Source of the DNA: Pseudomonas sp. PDNC002
Lineage (GTDB): Bacteria > Pseudomonadota > Gammaproteobacteria > Pseudomonadales > Pseudomonadaceae
Length of the DNA stretch: 64,000 nucleotides
Direction: 5' to 3'
Assembly (NCBI RefSeq): GCF_016919445.1
Contig: NZ_CP070356.1
Span: forward strand, 1,557,501-1,621,500
The stretch's first letter is position 1; every line of letters starts with the position of its first letter. A program made the position numbers and the translations under genes. The notes under the pieces are model-generated. The model ran no database searches, was not told the origin of the DNA, and saw only the letters and a program-made list of their open reading frames with translations. Below are positions 25,729-35,502 of the stretch, piece by piece.

Positions 25729-27091
25729 GGCTCGGCTCCTTGTCGGTGGCGACTTCCGGCAGGACCTGGGCGAGGGTCAGGCGGGAGCGGGTGAAATAGG
25801 TGCGGGCGGCTTGCTGGATATCTTCGGCGGTGACGGCCTGGATGGCTTCCAGGTCCTTGTCCGCCAGACGCCAGCCGAGGCCGACGCTTTCCAGTTCGCC
25901 GATGGTGCTGGCTTGTCCCGCGATGGAGTCGCGCTCGTAGACCAGACCGGCGATGACCTGGGCGCGTACGCGCTCCAGTTCTTCCTTGCTCGGCGGGTTC
26001 TGCTTGAGGTCTTCCAACTGCTTCCACAGCGCGGCCTCGACCTGGTCGAGGGTCTTGCCGGTCTGCACGTTGGGCGTGGCGGAGAGGAAGAACAGGCCGT
26101 CGCCACGGGAGAAGGCGTCGTAGGAAGCCGAGGCGCCAGCGACGATTTCCTCGCCGCGCTCCAGGCGCGAGGCCAGGCGGGCGCTGTAGCCGCCGTCGAG
26201 GATCGCCGAGACCAGGCGCAGGGCGTTGATCTGCTTGGCGTCGTCGCTGCTGCCCAGGGTCGGCACGTTGAAGCCCATGATCAGGCTGGGCAACTGGGTG
26301 CGTACGTGCAATTTGAGACGACGTTCACCCGGCTCGGCCAGCTCCAGCGGTTTGCGCGCGGCGGGCAGGTCACGCTTGGGAATCTCGCCGAAGTACTTTT
26401 CGGCCAGGGCCTTCACTTCGTTGCCGGTAACGTCGCCGACCACGACCAGGGTGGCGTTGTTCGGCGCGTACCACGCCTGGTACCAGTGGCGCAGGTCTTC
26501 GATGGTCATGCGCTGCAGGTCGGCCATCCAGCCGATGGTCGGCGTGCGGTAGCCGCTGGCGGGATAGGCGGCGGCCTTGAAGCGTTCGAAGGCCAGCGCG
26601 CTGGGCTTGTCCTCGGTGCGCAGGCGGCGTTCCTCCTTGATCACCTCGATCTCGCTCTTGAACTGGTCGGCCGGCAGGGCGAGGTGCGCCATGCGGTCGG
26701 CTTCCAGCTCCAGCGCCACCGGCAGGCGGTCACGGGCCAGCACCTGGTAATAGGCGGTGTAGTCGTCGGTGGTGAACGCGTTCTCTTCCGCGCCCAGGTC
26801 GCGCAGCACCAGCGATGCCTGGCCGGGGCCTAGCTTGCGGCTGCCCTTGAACATCATGTGTTCCAGGGCGTGGGAGAGGCCGGTGAGGCCGGGCGTCTCG
26901 TAGCTGGAGCCGACCTTGTACCAGAGTTGGGAAACCACCACAGGGGCGCGGTGGTCTTCGCGAACGACGACCTTCAGGCCGTTGTCCAGGGTGTATTCGT
27001 GGGTGGGCTGTGGTTCCGCAGCGCTCGCCATCAGCGGCAGCAACAGGGAGCCGAGCAGCAGGCCGGCGTGGCGGCGTGCAAGGGTTTTCAT
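25721..27091 (-). CDS. M16 zinc metallopeptidase, active subunit, 456 aa
   Basis: The inverted zinc motif H74-A-L-E77-H78 is intact, and the third ligand is expected at E153 or E154 in EVIKEERR. A signal peptide covers residues 1-24 (LLLGSLLLPLMASAA). The C-terminal M16 domain follows with the usual R/Y region. Its overlapping partner lacks the zinc motif, so the two should form a heterodimeric periplasmic peptidase. The natural substrate is unknown. The gene is divergent from ftsY across 192 bp. Confidence 0.92.
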   Translation of the reverse strand: MKTLARRHAGLLLGSLLLPLMASAAEPQPTHEYTLDNGLKVVVREDHRAPVVVSQLWYKVGSSYETPGLTGLSHALEHMMFKGSRKLGPGQASLVLRDLGAEENAFTTDDYTAYYQVLARDRLPVALELEADRMAHLALPADQFKSEIEVIKEERRLRTEDKPSALAFERFKAAAYPASGYRTPTIGWMADLQRMTIEDLRHWYQAWYAPNNATLVVVGDVTGNEVKALAEKYFGEIPKRDLPAARKPLELAEPGERRLKLHVRTQLPSLIMGFNVPTLGSSDDAKQINALRLVSAILDGGYSARLASRLERGEEIVAGASASYDAFSRGDGLFFLSATPNVQTGKTLDQVEAALWKQLEDLKQNPPSKEELERVRAQVIAGLVYERDSIAGQASTIGELESVGLGWRLADKDLEAIQAVTAEDIQQAARTYFTRSRLTLAQVLPEVATDKEPSHE

Positions 27092-27283
27092 CGTGGACTG
27101 AACCTTTCGGGCTGTCCGCGGGGTCTATGCAGGCTGGTGGCCAGCCTCTTAACCCCGGCGGGCGAGGAGATGCTAGGATACCCATCCGTTTTCCGGGCGG
27201 CCACGTTCAGGGCTTCTCAAAGCTGTTTCGAGGCTTTTTTGCTGCCCGCATCCCGTGGCGTCCCCTAGAGATTCGATCCCTAC

Positions 27284-28672
27284 ATGTTTGGTTCCAACGA
27301 CGACAAGAAGGCCCCGCCAGCCGGGGAGAAGAAGGGTCTGTTCGGCTGGTTGCGCAAGAAGCCGCAAGCCGAGGAACAACCCGCCGCCGAAGTCGAGCAG
27401 CCGGTAGAACAACCGATTGCCGCCGAGCCCGTTCCTGGGCCCGAACAAACGCCTGCCGCACAAGCCGAGCCGGTCGCACCGCACGCCGAGCCGGCTCCCG
27501 AACCGGTTATCGACGTAGTGCCGGCCGCCGTACCGGTCGAGCCGCTGGTGCAGCCCGCCCCGCAGCCGATCGTTGCCGAAGCGCCGCAGCCGGCTGTCCT
27601 GCCGGTCGAGCCAGCGCCCGTTCAGCCCGAGCCCGTGGCCGAAGCGCCCGTCGTGGTCGCCCAGCCGGAACCCGAGGTCGCCCCACAGCCCGAGACTGAA
27701 CCCGAGCCGCAGACCAAACCTGCCGCCAGCGAACCGTCGAAACTGGGCTTCTTCGCCCGCCTGAAACAAGGTCTGTCGAAGACCAGCGCCAGCCTCGGCG
27801 AAGGCATGGCCAGCCTGTTCCTGGGCAAGAAAGCCATCGATGACGACCTGCTCGACGAAATCGAAACCCGCCTGCTGACCGCCGACGTCGGCGTCGAGGC
27901 CACCACCGCCATCGTGCAGAACCTGACCAGGCGCGTGGCGCGCAAGGAACTGGCCGACAGCGAGGCGCTGTACAAGGCCCTGCAGGAGGAGCTGGCCACC
28001 CTGCTGCGCCCGGTCGAACAGCCGCTGACCATCACCAACGACAAACAGCCCTATGTGATCCTGGTCGTCGGCGTGAACGGCGTCGGCAAGACCACCACCA
28101 TCGGCAAGCTGGCCAAGAAGCTCCAGCAGGACGGCAAGAAAGTCATGCTGGCCGCCGGCGACACTTTCCGCGCCGCCGCCGTCGAGCAGCTGCAGGTCTG
28201 GGGCGAACGCAACAACATCGCGGTGATCGCCCAGCATACCGGCGCCGATTCCGCCTCGGTGATCTTCGACGCCGTGCAGGCCGCCAAGGCCCGTGGCGTG
28301 GACGTGCTGATCGCCGACACCGCCGGTCGCCTGCACACCAAGGACAACCTGATGGAAGAGCTGAAGAAGGTGCGCCGCGTGATCGGCAAGCTGGACGACA
28401 CGGCTCCCCACGAAGTCCTGCTGGTACTGGATGCCGGTACCGGACAGAACGCCATCAACCAGGCCAAGCAGTTCAACAACGCCGTTGAGCTGACCGGTCT
28501 GGCCCTGACCAAACTGGATGGCACCGCCAAGGGCGGGGTGATCTTCGCCCTGGCCAAGCAGTTCGCGCTGCCGATCCGCTACATCGGTGTCGGTGAAGGG
28601 ATCGACGATCTGCGAACCTTCGAGGCCGACGCTTTCGTCAGAGCATTGTTCGAGACCCGGGAGATCGCATGA
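27284..28672 (+). CDS. ftsY: FtsY, signal recognition particle receptor
   Basis: The SRP receptor GTPase that docks ribosome-nascent chain complexes on the inner membrane. The N-terminal A domain (about 1-155) is a long Pro/Glu/Ala-rich acidic stretch. The N and G domains follow from about 160. G1 is [14 protein letters not shown] near residue 263, then [11 protein letters not shown], then [12 protein letters not shown], and [10 protein letters not shown] for guanine binding. Length is 462. The stop overlaps the ftsE start by 4 bp, the standard ftsYEX order. Confidence 0.97.
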   Translation: MFGSNDDKKAPPAGEKKGLFGWLRKKPQAEEQPAAEVEQPVEQPIAAEPVPGPEQTPAAQAEPVAPHAEPAPEPVIDVVPAAVPVEPLVQPAPQPIVAEAPQPAVLPVEPAPVQPEPVAEAPVVVAQPEPEVAPQPETEPEPQTKPAASEPSKLGFFARLKQGLSKTSASLGEGMASLFLGKKAIDDDLLDEIETRLLTADVGVEATTAIVQNLTRRVARKELADSEALYKALQEELATLLRPVEQPLTITNDKQPYVILVVGVNGVGKTTTIGKLAKKLQQDGKKVMLAAGDTFRAAAVEQLQVWGERNNIAVIAQHTGADSASVIFDAVQAAKARGVDVLIADTAGRLHTKDNLMEELKKVRRVIGKLDDTAPHEVLLVLDAGTGQNAINQAKQFNNAVELTGLALTKLDGTAKGGVIFALAKQFALPIRYIGVGEGIDDLRTFEADAFVRALFETREIA

Positions 28673-29340
28673 TCCGCTTCGAGCAGGTCGGCAAACGCTA
28701 TCCCAACGGCCATGTCGGCCTGCACGAGATCTCGTTCCGCGTGCACCGCGGCGAGATCATGTTCGTCACCGGTCACTCCGGTGCGGGCAAGAGCACCCTG
28801 CTGCGCCTGATCCTGGCGATGGAGCGGCCCTCTTCCGGCAAGCTGCTGCTGGGCGGGCAGGACGTCTCGCGCATTTCCACCGCGCAGATTCCTTTCCTGC
28901 GCCGACAGATCGGCGTGGTGTTCCAGAACCACCAGTTGCTGAATGACCGCAGCGTGTTCGAGAACGTCGCGCTGCCCATGCAGATCCTCGGCCTGCCCAA
29001 GGCGGACATCGCCTACCGCGTCGAAGCGGCGCTGGACCGGGTGAACCTGAAGGAAAAGGCCGAGGACCGTCCGTCCGACCTCTCCACCGGCCAGCAGCAG
29101 CGCGTCGGCATCGCCCGTGCGGTGGTGCACCGCCCGGCCCTGCTGCTCGCGGATGAACCGACGGGTAACCTCGACCCGCGCCTGGCGTCGGAAATCATGT
29201 CCGTCTTCGAAGACATCAACCGCCTGGGCACCACCGTGCTGATCGCCAGCCACGACCTGGCGCTGATCGCGCGGATGCGCCACCGGATGATCACCCTGCA
29301 GCGCGGCCGAATCATCGCCGACCGTGAGGAGAACGCCTGA
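28669..29340 (+). CDS. ftsE: FtsE, cell-division ABC ATPase
   Basis: The ATPase of the FtsEX complex, which activates septal peptidoglycan hydrolases through EnvC-type partners. The 223-residue protein has Walker [10 protein letters not shown], signature [14 protein letters not shown] and Walker [13 protein letters not shown]. The start overlaps ftsY and the stop overlaps ftsX by one base (TGATG). Regular length. Confidence 0.97.
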   Translation: MIRFEQVGKRYPNGHVGLHEISFRVHRGEIMFVTGHSGAGKSTLLRLILAMERPSSGKLLLGGQDVSRISTAQIPFLRRQIGVVFQNHQLLNDRSVFENVALPMQILGLPKADIAYRVEAALDRVNLKEKAEDRPSDLSTGQQQRVGIARAVVHRPALLLADEPTGNLDPRLASEIMSVFEDINRLGTTVLIASHDLALIARMRHRMITLQRGRIIADREENA

Positions 29341-30350
29341 TGAGCGCCAATGACCTGCCTCGCGGCGAGGAAGAGGGCACCCCGCAGCGCTACACGCGCG
29401 AGCGCCCGGACGACAACGAGCACCAGGACCACAGCGCCTCGCTCTCGGCCTACGCGGAAAACCACCGCGCCAGCCTGATGGACAGCCTGCACCGTCTGGT
29501 CAGCCATCCCTTCGGCAGCTTCTTCACCTGCCTGGTGATGGGCATCACCCTGAGCCTGCCGATGGGCCTGTCGCTGCTGCTGAACAACGTCGAGCGCCTC
29601 GGCGGTTCGTGGCAGCGCGCTGCGCAGATTTCGCTGTTCCTCGACCTGAAGGCCAGCGAAAGCCAGGGTCAGGACCTGCGCGAGCAGATCGAAAAGATGC
29701 CCGACGTGATCGAGGCGCAGTTGATCAGTCGTGAGGATGCGCTGAAAGAGTTGCAGGAACAGTCCGGCCTCGGCGAGGCGCTGAAGGAATTGCCGGATAA
29801 TCCGCTGCCGGCCGTGATTTCGGTGACGCCCAAGCAGATCGACCGGGCGCAACTGGATGCCCTGCGTCAACGGCTGTCGGAACTGCCGGGTGTACAACAG
29901 GCGCAGCTCGACCTGGTCTGGGTCGAGCGGCTGTCGGCGATCCTCAAGCTGGGCGATCGCTTCGTCTTCGGCCTGACCCTGGTGCTGGTACTGACGCTGT
30001 TGCTGGTGATTGGCAACACCATCCGCCTGCACATCGAAAATCGCCGTAACGAAATCGAAGTGATCAAGCTCGTCGGCGGGACGGACGGTTATGTGCGTCG
30101 TCCCTTCCTCTATATGGGCGCCCTCTATGGGTTGGGCGCGGGCGTGCTGTCCTGGGCGCTGCTGGCGTTCGGCCTGGACTGGCTGAACGCCTCCGTGGTC
30201 AACCTGGCCGGCTTGTATGGCAGTGATTTCGGATTGGCGGGGGTACCGGTGGATGACGGCCTGTCGCTGACCGTTGGTGCGGTGCTGCTGGGCTGGATCG
30301 GTGCCTGGCTGGCCGTGGCGCGCCATCTGCGTGAGCTGGCGCCGCGCTGA
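29340..30350 (+). CDS. ftsX: FtsX, cell-division ABC-like permease
   Basis: The membrane partner of FtsE, with a periplasmic domain that recruits the cell-wall hydrolase regulator. The N-terminal cytoplasmic arm is about 55 residues. TM1 is about 60-80 ([20 protein letters not shown]), then a periplasmic loop of about 130 residues, then three more TM segments with the conserved block [20 protein letters not shown]. The length of 336 is normal. It is followed by a 111-bp gap that holds the rpoH control region. Confidence 0.96.
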   Translation: MSANDLPRGEEEGTPQRYTRERPDDNEHQDHSASLSAYAENHRASLMDSLHRLVSHPFGSFFTCLVMGITLSLPMGLSLLLNNVERLGGSWQRAAQISLFLDLKASESQGQDLREQIEKMPDVIEAQLISREDALKELQEQSGLGEALKELPDNPLPAVISVTPKQIDRAQLDALRQRLSELPGVQQAQLDLVWVERLSAILKLGDRFVFGLTLVLVLTLLLVIGNTIRLHIENRRNEIEVIKLVGGTDGYVRRPFLYMGALYGLGAGVLSWALLAFGLDWLNASVVNLAGLYGSDFGLAGVPVDDGLSLTVGAVLLGWIGAWLAVARHLRELAPR

Positions 30351-30378
30351 AACCCCCTGATTTCGCTGGGGTTAAAGT

Positions 30379-30432
30379 GGGTGTAAAGGAACTTTTACAC
30401 CCGCTTGCAGTCAGATTTCGCAGTGCTACACT
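30379..30432 (+). promoter_or_regulatory. rpoH upstream region: 9-bp inverted repeat and putative promoter
   Basis: GGGTGTAAA (30379-30387) and TTTACACCC (30394-30402) form a perfect inverted repeat with 6 bases between. Directly after it TTGCAG (30405-30410) and TACACT (30427-30432), 16 bp apart, read as a sigma-70-like promoter. The repeat lies 3 bp from the -35 box. It has no T-run, so an operator or the base of ftsX mRNA folding are both possible. Confidence 0.45.
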
Positions 30433-30461
30433 GCGCGAGTTTCGTGAATCGGAGGATTCGC

Positions 30462-31316
<855 letters not shown>

Positions 31317-31344
31317 TCGGCTTCGACGCGCCCTGCGAGTCGCG

Positions 31345-31369
31345 AACCGCACCCTGGTGCGGTTTTTTT
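31345..31369 (+). terminator. Intrinsic terminator of rpoH
   Basis: A 9-bp stem (AACCGCACC and GGTGCGGTT) with a CT loop and seven Ts. Standard strong terminator. Confidence 0.95.
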
Positions 31370-31398
31370 CTGTCCGCTTCTAGCGTCTGGAGAGTCCC

Positions 31399-32013
31399 AT
31401 GCCGCGCCTGCGTCCCGTCCACGGGATGTTCTTCCTGGTCATCGCCTTGCTGGCCTTCGGCCTGGGTACCTGGGTCGCCCGCACCGCGGCGCCACCCAAA
31501 CCGCCGCAGTGGTTCAATGACTGGAAGGAAAAGGTCTTCGAGCCGCTGGCCGAGGACAGCCTGAGCCTGAACGAGCTGCAGGACCAGCAGCCCGGTGAGC
31601 TGTGGCTGACTGCCAGTCAGGACGGCCCGCAGCTGCACTATCGTGGGCGGTTGGTGACGGAAGAGGGCCCTTGGCACGTTGAGGCGGAACTGGCGCTGAG
31701 CGAGGCCGAGCACGCCAGCCTGGCCAAGGCGACTGGCATGCAGCCTGGCAGCAAGGACCAGCCGCTGAGTGCCGAGCTGATGAGCCAACTGGGCAACAAG
31801 CCGGTCTCCGAGCTGGCGCTGGCGCCGCAGGAAGATCTAGCGGTGGGACGGCTGGCGGTGAGCCTGGGGGATCCGCGCCTGCGTCTGCAGGTGGATGGCG
31901 GCGAGACCTGGGTCTATCCAGAGAAAGGCATGACCGTGCTGCACCGTGATGGCACGCTGCAATGGATTCGTGTGGTCCCGCGCAGCACCTTCAAGGTCGG
32001 CGAGGCGCCTTAG
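31399..32013 (+). CDS. Hypothetical membrane-anchored protein, 204 aa
   Basis: Unrecognised. One N-terminal membrane segment at about residues 10-27 (MFFLVIALLAFGLGTWVART) and a soluble C-terminal part of about 170 residues, probably periplasmic, with no known motif. GGAGAG precedes the ATG. It follows rpoH in the same place as the hypothetical gene PA0377 of PAO1, so it is likely a conserved neighbour. It converges on mtgA with a repeat between. Confidence 0.78.
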   Translation: MPRLRPVHGMFFLVIALLAFGLGTWVARTAAPPKPPQWFNDWKEKVFEPLAEDSLSLNELQDQQPGELWLTASQDGPQLHYRGRLVTEEGPWHVEAELALSEAEHASLAKATGMQPGSKDQPLSAELMSQLGNKPVSELALAPQEDLAVGRLAVSLGDPRLRLQVDGGETWVYPEKGMTVLHRDGTLQWIRVVPRSTFKVGEAP

Positions 32014-32051
32014 GGCTTGTTCGCGCGCTATAGAAATCGAGCTCCCTGAAG

Positions 32052-32205
32052 CTCCCTCTCCCCAGCCCTCTCCCTGAAGGGAGAGGGGGCAGTCCAGAGC
32101 GGTGTCTGGCTTTAGTGCTCCTTCTGTTGCGTCAGGAGGTCTCGGGACTGTCTGCTGGCACCGAACAATTCCCTCTCCCTTCAGGGAGAGGGTTAGGGAG
32201 AGGGG
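32052..32205. repeat. CCCTCTCCC paired-hairpin repeat, copy 2
   Basis: The left part (CTCCCTCTCCCCAGCCCTCT) includes a CCCTCTCCCTGAAGGGAGAGG hairpin whose first 20 bases define it, and the right part repeats it in inverse orientation (CCCTTCAGGGAGAGGGTTAG). About 70 bp of unique sequence lies between. It fills the convergent gap between the 204-aa gene and mtgA. Confidence 0.85.
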
Positions 32206-32245
32206 AAATCCCGAACACTGATGTTTCCCGTGACGCAGCCGGTAT

Positions 32246-32965
32246 TTAAAGCCGCTGCAGATACTCGCTACCCAACTGCCACATCTGCTGGCGAATCCAC
32301 GAGGCGCGCTGGCGCACGTAGGGGCCGGGTTTGCCGGCGCTCCATTTACGTGGGTTGGGCAGCACGGCAGCCAGCAGGCTGGCCTGCTGTTGTGACAGGC
32401 GCTTGGCGTCGACGCCGAAGTGATGCTGCGCAGCGGCCTGGGCGCCGAATACGCCGGCATCCCATTCCACGCTATTGAGATAGACCTCGAGAATCCGCTG
32501 CTTGGACCAGAAGGTTTCGATCAGCAGGGTGAACCAGGCCTCGAAGCCCTTGCGCACCCAGCTGCGGCCGGTCCAGAGGAAGACGTTCTTCGCCACCTGC
32601 TGGCTGATGGTGCTGCCGCCGCGGACCTTGCCGCCCTGCTCGTTGTGCGCGAGGGCCTTCTGGATCGCCGGCAGGTCGAAACCGTGGTGCTCGGCGAACT
32701 TCTGGTCCTCGCCAGCGATCACCGCGAGCTTGAGGCTCTCGGGCAGTTCGTCCCAGGAGCGCCAGCTGCGCTGCAAGTCGATGGGCTTGCCGTTGAACCA
32801 GGATTCGACCTTGCGCTCGACCATCACCATGGTTCCCGGCGGTGGCACCCAGCGCAGAATGATGACCAGCGCCACGCTGACGGCGACGAACCAGAGCGCG
32901 ATCTTGAGCAGGCGGCGGAGCAGCTTGGGCATTCGAGGCTTTGCCTGGGCGGATGAGCGGGCCAT
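32246..32965 (-). CDS. mtgA: MtgA, monofunctional peptidoglycan glycosyltransferase
   Basis: Polymerises lipid II into glycan strands without a transpeptidase domain. The N-terminal TM segment (about 19-40) is followed by a GT51 domain. Its motifs are GEDQKFAEHHGFD (catalytic Glu), GGSTISQQVAKN, KRILEVYLNSVEWDAGVFGA and the later QASLLAAVLPNPRKW. I placed the start at 32965 (MARSSAQAKP) because AGGTGAG lies 11 bases upstream; a start at 32932 (MPKLLRRLLKI) is also credible. A 4-bp-level gap is absent; the DUF423 gene diverges 32 bp away. Confidence 0.94.
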   Translation of the reverse strand: MARSSAQAKPRMPKLLRRLLKIALWFVAVSVALVIILRWVPPPGTMVMVERKVESWFNGKPIDLQRSWRSWDELPESLKLAVIAGEDQKFAEHHGFDLPAIQKALAHNEQGGKVRGGSTISQQVAKNVFLWTGRSWVRKGFEAWFTLLIETFWSKQRILEVYLNSVEWDAGVFGAQAAAQHHFGVDAKRLSQQQASLLAAVLPNPRKWSAGKPGPYVRQRASWIRQQMWQLGSEYLQRL

Positions 32966-32997
32966 TATAGCGGCACTCACCTGCCTGGAGCTGTCCC

Positions 32998-33366
32998 ATG
33001 CTGCGTACTTTCCTGATGCTCGCCGCGTTCTTCGGTTTCACCGGGGTTGCCCTTGGCGCCTTTGCCGCCCACGGCCTGAAGAACAAGCTCACGCCCGAGT
33101 ACCTGGCGGTGTTCCAGACCGGCGTGCACTACCAGATGCTGCACGCCCTGGCACTGTTCGGCGTGGCGCTGCTCACCGCGCACATCGGCGGCACCCTCAT
33201 CAGCCTCGCCGGCTGGGCATTCACCGTCGGTATCCTGCTGTTCTCCGGGAGCCTCTACCTGCTGACCCTGGCGGGCCTGGGCGTGGGCATCATCACGCCA
33301 ATCGGCGGACTGTTCTTCCTCATCGGCTGGGCGCTGCTGCTGGTGGCGGCCTTCCAGCTGGGTTGA
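32998..33366 (+). CDS. DUF423 (YgdD-type) membrane protein, 122 aa
   Basis: A small inner-membrane protein with about four hydrophobic helices. The N-terminal FGFTGVALGAFAAHGLK and the following VFQTGVHYQMLHALAL are the marks of the DUF423 family. The molecular role is unknown. It is divergent from mtgA and precedes thiS by 100 bp. Same position as PA0379 in PAO1 by synteny. Confidence 0.92.
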   Translation: MLRTFLMLAAFFGFTGVALGAFAAHGLKNKLTPEYLAVFQTGVHYQMLHALALFGVALLTAHIGGTLISLAGWAFTVGILLFSGSLYLLTLAGLGVGIITPIGGLFFLIGWALLLVAAFQLG

Positions 33367-33466
33367 CCCGGATGTCAGAAAAGCCCGAGTGCGACGCCCG
33401 GATACCTTGGTCATCCGCCGCGATCGGGCTAGAATGCGACCCCCTCCAGCAACGACCGTCCCGCCC

Positions 33467-33667
33467 ATGCGTATTCAGTTGAATGGCGAACCCTTCGAGC
33501 TGCCCGACGGCCACACCGTCGCCAACCTGCTCGAGCGTCTCGACCTCACCGGCAAGCGTGTCGCGGTCGAGCTCAATCTGGACATCGTGCCGCGCAGCCA
33601 GCACGCCGCCACCGCCCTGAGCGAAGGCGACCAGGTGGAAGTGGTGCATGCCATCGGCGGCGGCTAG
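33467..33667 (+). CDS. thiS: ThiS, sulfur carrier for thiazole synthesis
   Basis: A ubiquitin-fold sulfur carrier of 66 residues ending in GGG, the diglycine-type tail that is adenylated and thiocarboxylated by ThiF. It then gives sulfur to ThiG. The start at 33467 gives MRIQLNGEPFELPDGHTVAN, the normal beginning. It is followed 54 bp later by thiG. Confidence 0.95.
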   Translation: MRIQLNGEPFELPDGHTVANLLERLDLTGKRVAVELNLDIVPRSQHAATALSEGDQVEVVHAIGGG

Positions 33668-33721
33668 CGGCCGCCTCCCAGACTTTCAGGCCCCGCCCGC
33701 CTTTCCTTCAGGAGTGATCCG

Positions 33722-34528
33722 ATGAGCCAACCCAACTCCAACCTGCCGGTCGACAAGCCCTTCACCCTGGCTGGTCGCACCTACAATTCGCGCCTGCTGG
33801 TCGGTACCGGCAAGTACAAGGACCTCGAAGAGACCCGCGTCGCCATCGAGGCCTCGGGCGCCGAGATCGTCACCGTCGCGGTGCGCCGCACCAACATCGG
33901 CCAGAACCCGGGCGAACCGAACCTGCTGGACGTGATCCCGCCGGATCGCTACACCATCCTGCCGAACACCGCCGGCTGCTACGACGCCGTCGAAGCCGTG
34001 CGCACCTGCCGCCTGGCTCGCGAGCTGCTGGACGGCCACAACCTGGTCAAGCTGGAAGTCCTGGCCGACCAGAAGACCCTTTTCCCCAATGTCGTGGAAA
34101 CCCTCAAGGCCGCCGAAGTGCTGGTCAAGGATGGCTTTGACGTCATGGTGTACACCAGTGACGACCCGATCATTGCGCGCCAGCTGGCCGAGATCGGCTG
34201 CATCGCGGTGATGCCGCTGGCCGGCCTGATCGGCTCGGGCCTGGGCATCTGCAACCCGTACAACCTGCGCATCATCCTTGAAGAAGCCACCGTTCCGGTG
34301 CTGGTGGATGCCGGCGTGGGCACCGCCTCCGACGCCACCATCGCCATGGAACTGGGTTGCGAAGCCGTGTTGATGAACACCGCCATCGCCCACGCGCAGA
34401 ACCCGGTGATGATGGCCGAGGCCATGAAGCACGCCATCGTCGCCGGCCGCCTGGCTTACCTGGCCGGCCGCATGCCGCGCAAGCTGTACGCCAGCGCGTC
34501 TTCGCCGATGACGGGTCTGATCAACTAA
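33722..34528 (+). CDS. thiG: ThiG, thiazole synthase
   Basis: Forms the thiazole ring of thiamin from deoxyxylulose 5-phosphate, dehydroglycine and ThiS thiocarboxylate. The 268-residue TIM-barrel protein shows [14 protein letters not shown], the Schiff-base Lys in LVKLEVLAD, and [15 protein letters not shown] near the C-terminal phosphate site. AGGAGTG precedes the ATG. It is cotranscribed with thiS. Confidence 0.96.
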   Translation: MSQPNSNLPVDKPFTLAGRTYNSRLLVGTGKYKDLEETRVAIEASGAEIVTVAVRRTNIGQNPGEPNLLDVIPPDRYTILPNTAGCYDAVEAVRTCRLARELLDGHNLVKLEVLADQKTLFPNVVETLKAAEVLVKDGFDVMVYTSDDPIIARQLAEIGCIAVMPLAGLIGSGLGICNPYNLRIILEEATVPVLVDAGVGTASDATIAMELGCEAVLMNTAIAHAQNPVMMAEAMKHAIVAGRLAYLAGRMPRKLYASASSPMTGLIN

Positions 34529-34605
34529 CGTTTCCACTTCGACACGCGGGCCGGTTTGCCAGTCGCAGCCGGCCCGCGTGTGCATTTACCCGCAAGGTCC
34601 GAGTC

Positions 34606-35334
34606 ATGAGTGACATTCCCGAAAATCAGCCCGAGAACCAGCCCGACGCCGACAACCGTCCGATGCGCGCCATCAAGAGCTTCGTGATGCGTGCCGGCCG
34701 CATGACCGAGGGCCAGCAGCGTGGCCTCGATCAGGGCTGGCCGAAATTCGGCCTGGAGCTGGCCGACGGCGCGCGGGACTTCGATGAAGTGTTCGGGCGC
34801 CAGGCGCCGCGCACCTTCGAGATCGGCTTCGGCATGGGCCACGCCACCCTGGAGATGGCCGCTGCCGCGCCGGAGCAGGACTTCATCGGCGTGGAAGTGC
34901 ACCGGCCAGGCGTCGGCGCGCTGCTCAACGGCATGCTGACCCAGGACCTCACCAACATCCGCGTCTACAGCTGCGACGCCATCGAAGTGCTGCGCGACTG
35001 CGTCGCCGATGCCAGCCTCGATCGCCTGCTGCTGTTCTTCCCGGACCCGTGGCACAAGTCGCGCCACCACAAGCGTCGCATCGTGCAGCCGGCCTGGGCC
35101 GAGCTGGTGCGGCAGAAGCTGAAGGTCGGCGGCGTGCTGCACATGGCCACCGACTGGGAACAATATGCCGAGCACATGCTGGAAGTGATGAATGTCGCAC
35201 CCGGCTACCGCAACCTTTCGGCCGATAATACCTATGTGCCGCGCCCGGAAGAGCGTCCGGTCACCAAGTTCGAACGTCGCGGGGAGCGACTCGGCCATGG
35301 CGTCTGGGACCTGAAGTTCGAGCGCGTCGACTGA
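34606..35334 (+). CDS. trmB: TrmB, tRNA (guanine46-N7)-methyltransferase
   Basis: Methylates G46 in tRNA. The 242-residue protein shows the SAM motif [15 protein letters not shown], then [15 protein letters not shown], and the diagnostic [19 protein letters not shown]. The last third has [12 protein letters not shown]. The start at 34606 ([11 protein letters not shown]) is the first ATG after thiG in this frame with AAGGT upstream. A strong terminator follows. Confidence 0.96.
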   Translation: MSDIPENQPENQPDADNRPMRAIKSFVMRAGRMTEGQQRGLDQGWPKFGLELADGARDFDEVFGRQAPRTFEIGFGMGHATLEMAAAAPEQDFIGVEVHRPGVGALLNGMLTQDLTNIRVYSCDAIEVLRDCVADASLDRLLLFFPDPWHKSRHHKRRIVQPAWAELVRQKLKVGGVLHMATDWEQYAEHMLEVMNVAPGYRNLSADNTYVPRPEERPVTKFERRGERLGHGVWDLKFERVD

Positions 35335-35341
35335 TCGACCG

Positions 35342-35367
35342 AAAAGGCCTGCGCAGCAGGCCTTTTT
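35342..35367. terminator. Intrinsic terminator of trmB
   Basis: An 11-bp stem AAAAGGCCTGC/GCAGGCCTTTT with a GCA loop region and T-runs on both sides. It ends the thiS-thiG-trmB unit. Confidence 0.94.
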
Positions 35368-35502
35368 CACGGATGAACATCTATCAGACCGGGATAACCC
35401 GGCAGGCCGCCAAGGCCACCCTCACCTCCTGAATAAAAAGCGGCATCCGCCGCGGACGAAAATAAGAGTGATGGACAGGAGTCCATCGCAAAGGAGTCTG
35501 CT

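Noticed and set aside
33368-33466. TPP riboswitch before thiS
   Set aside because: The gap is under 100 bp and no THI-box-like conserved core was seen; in proteobacteria that element is usually before thiC.
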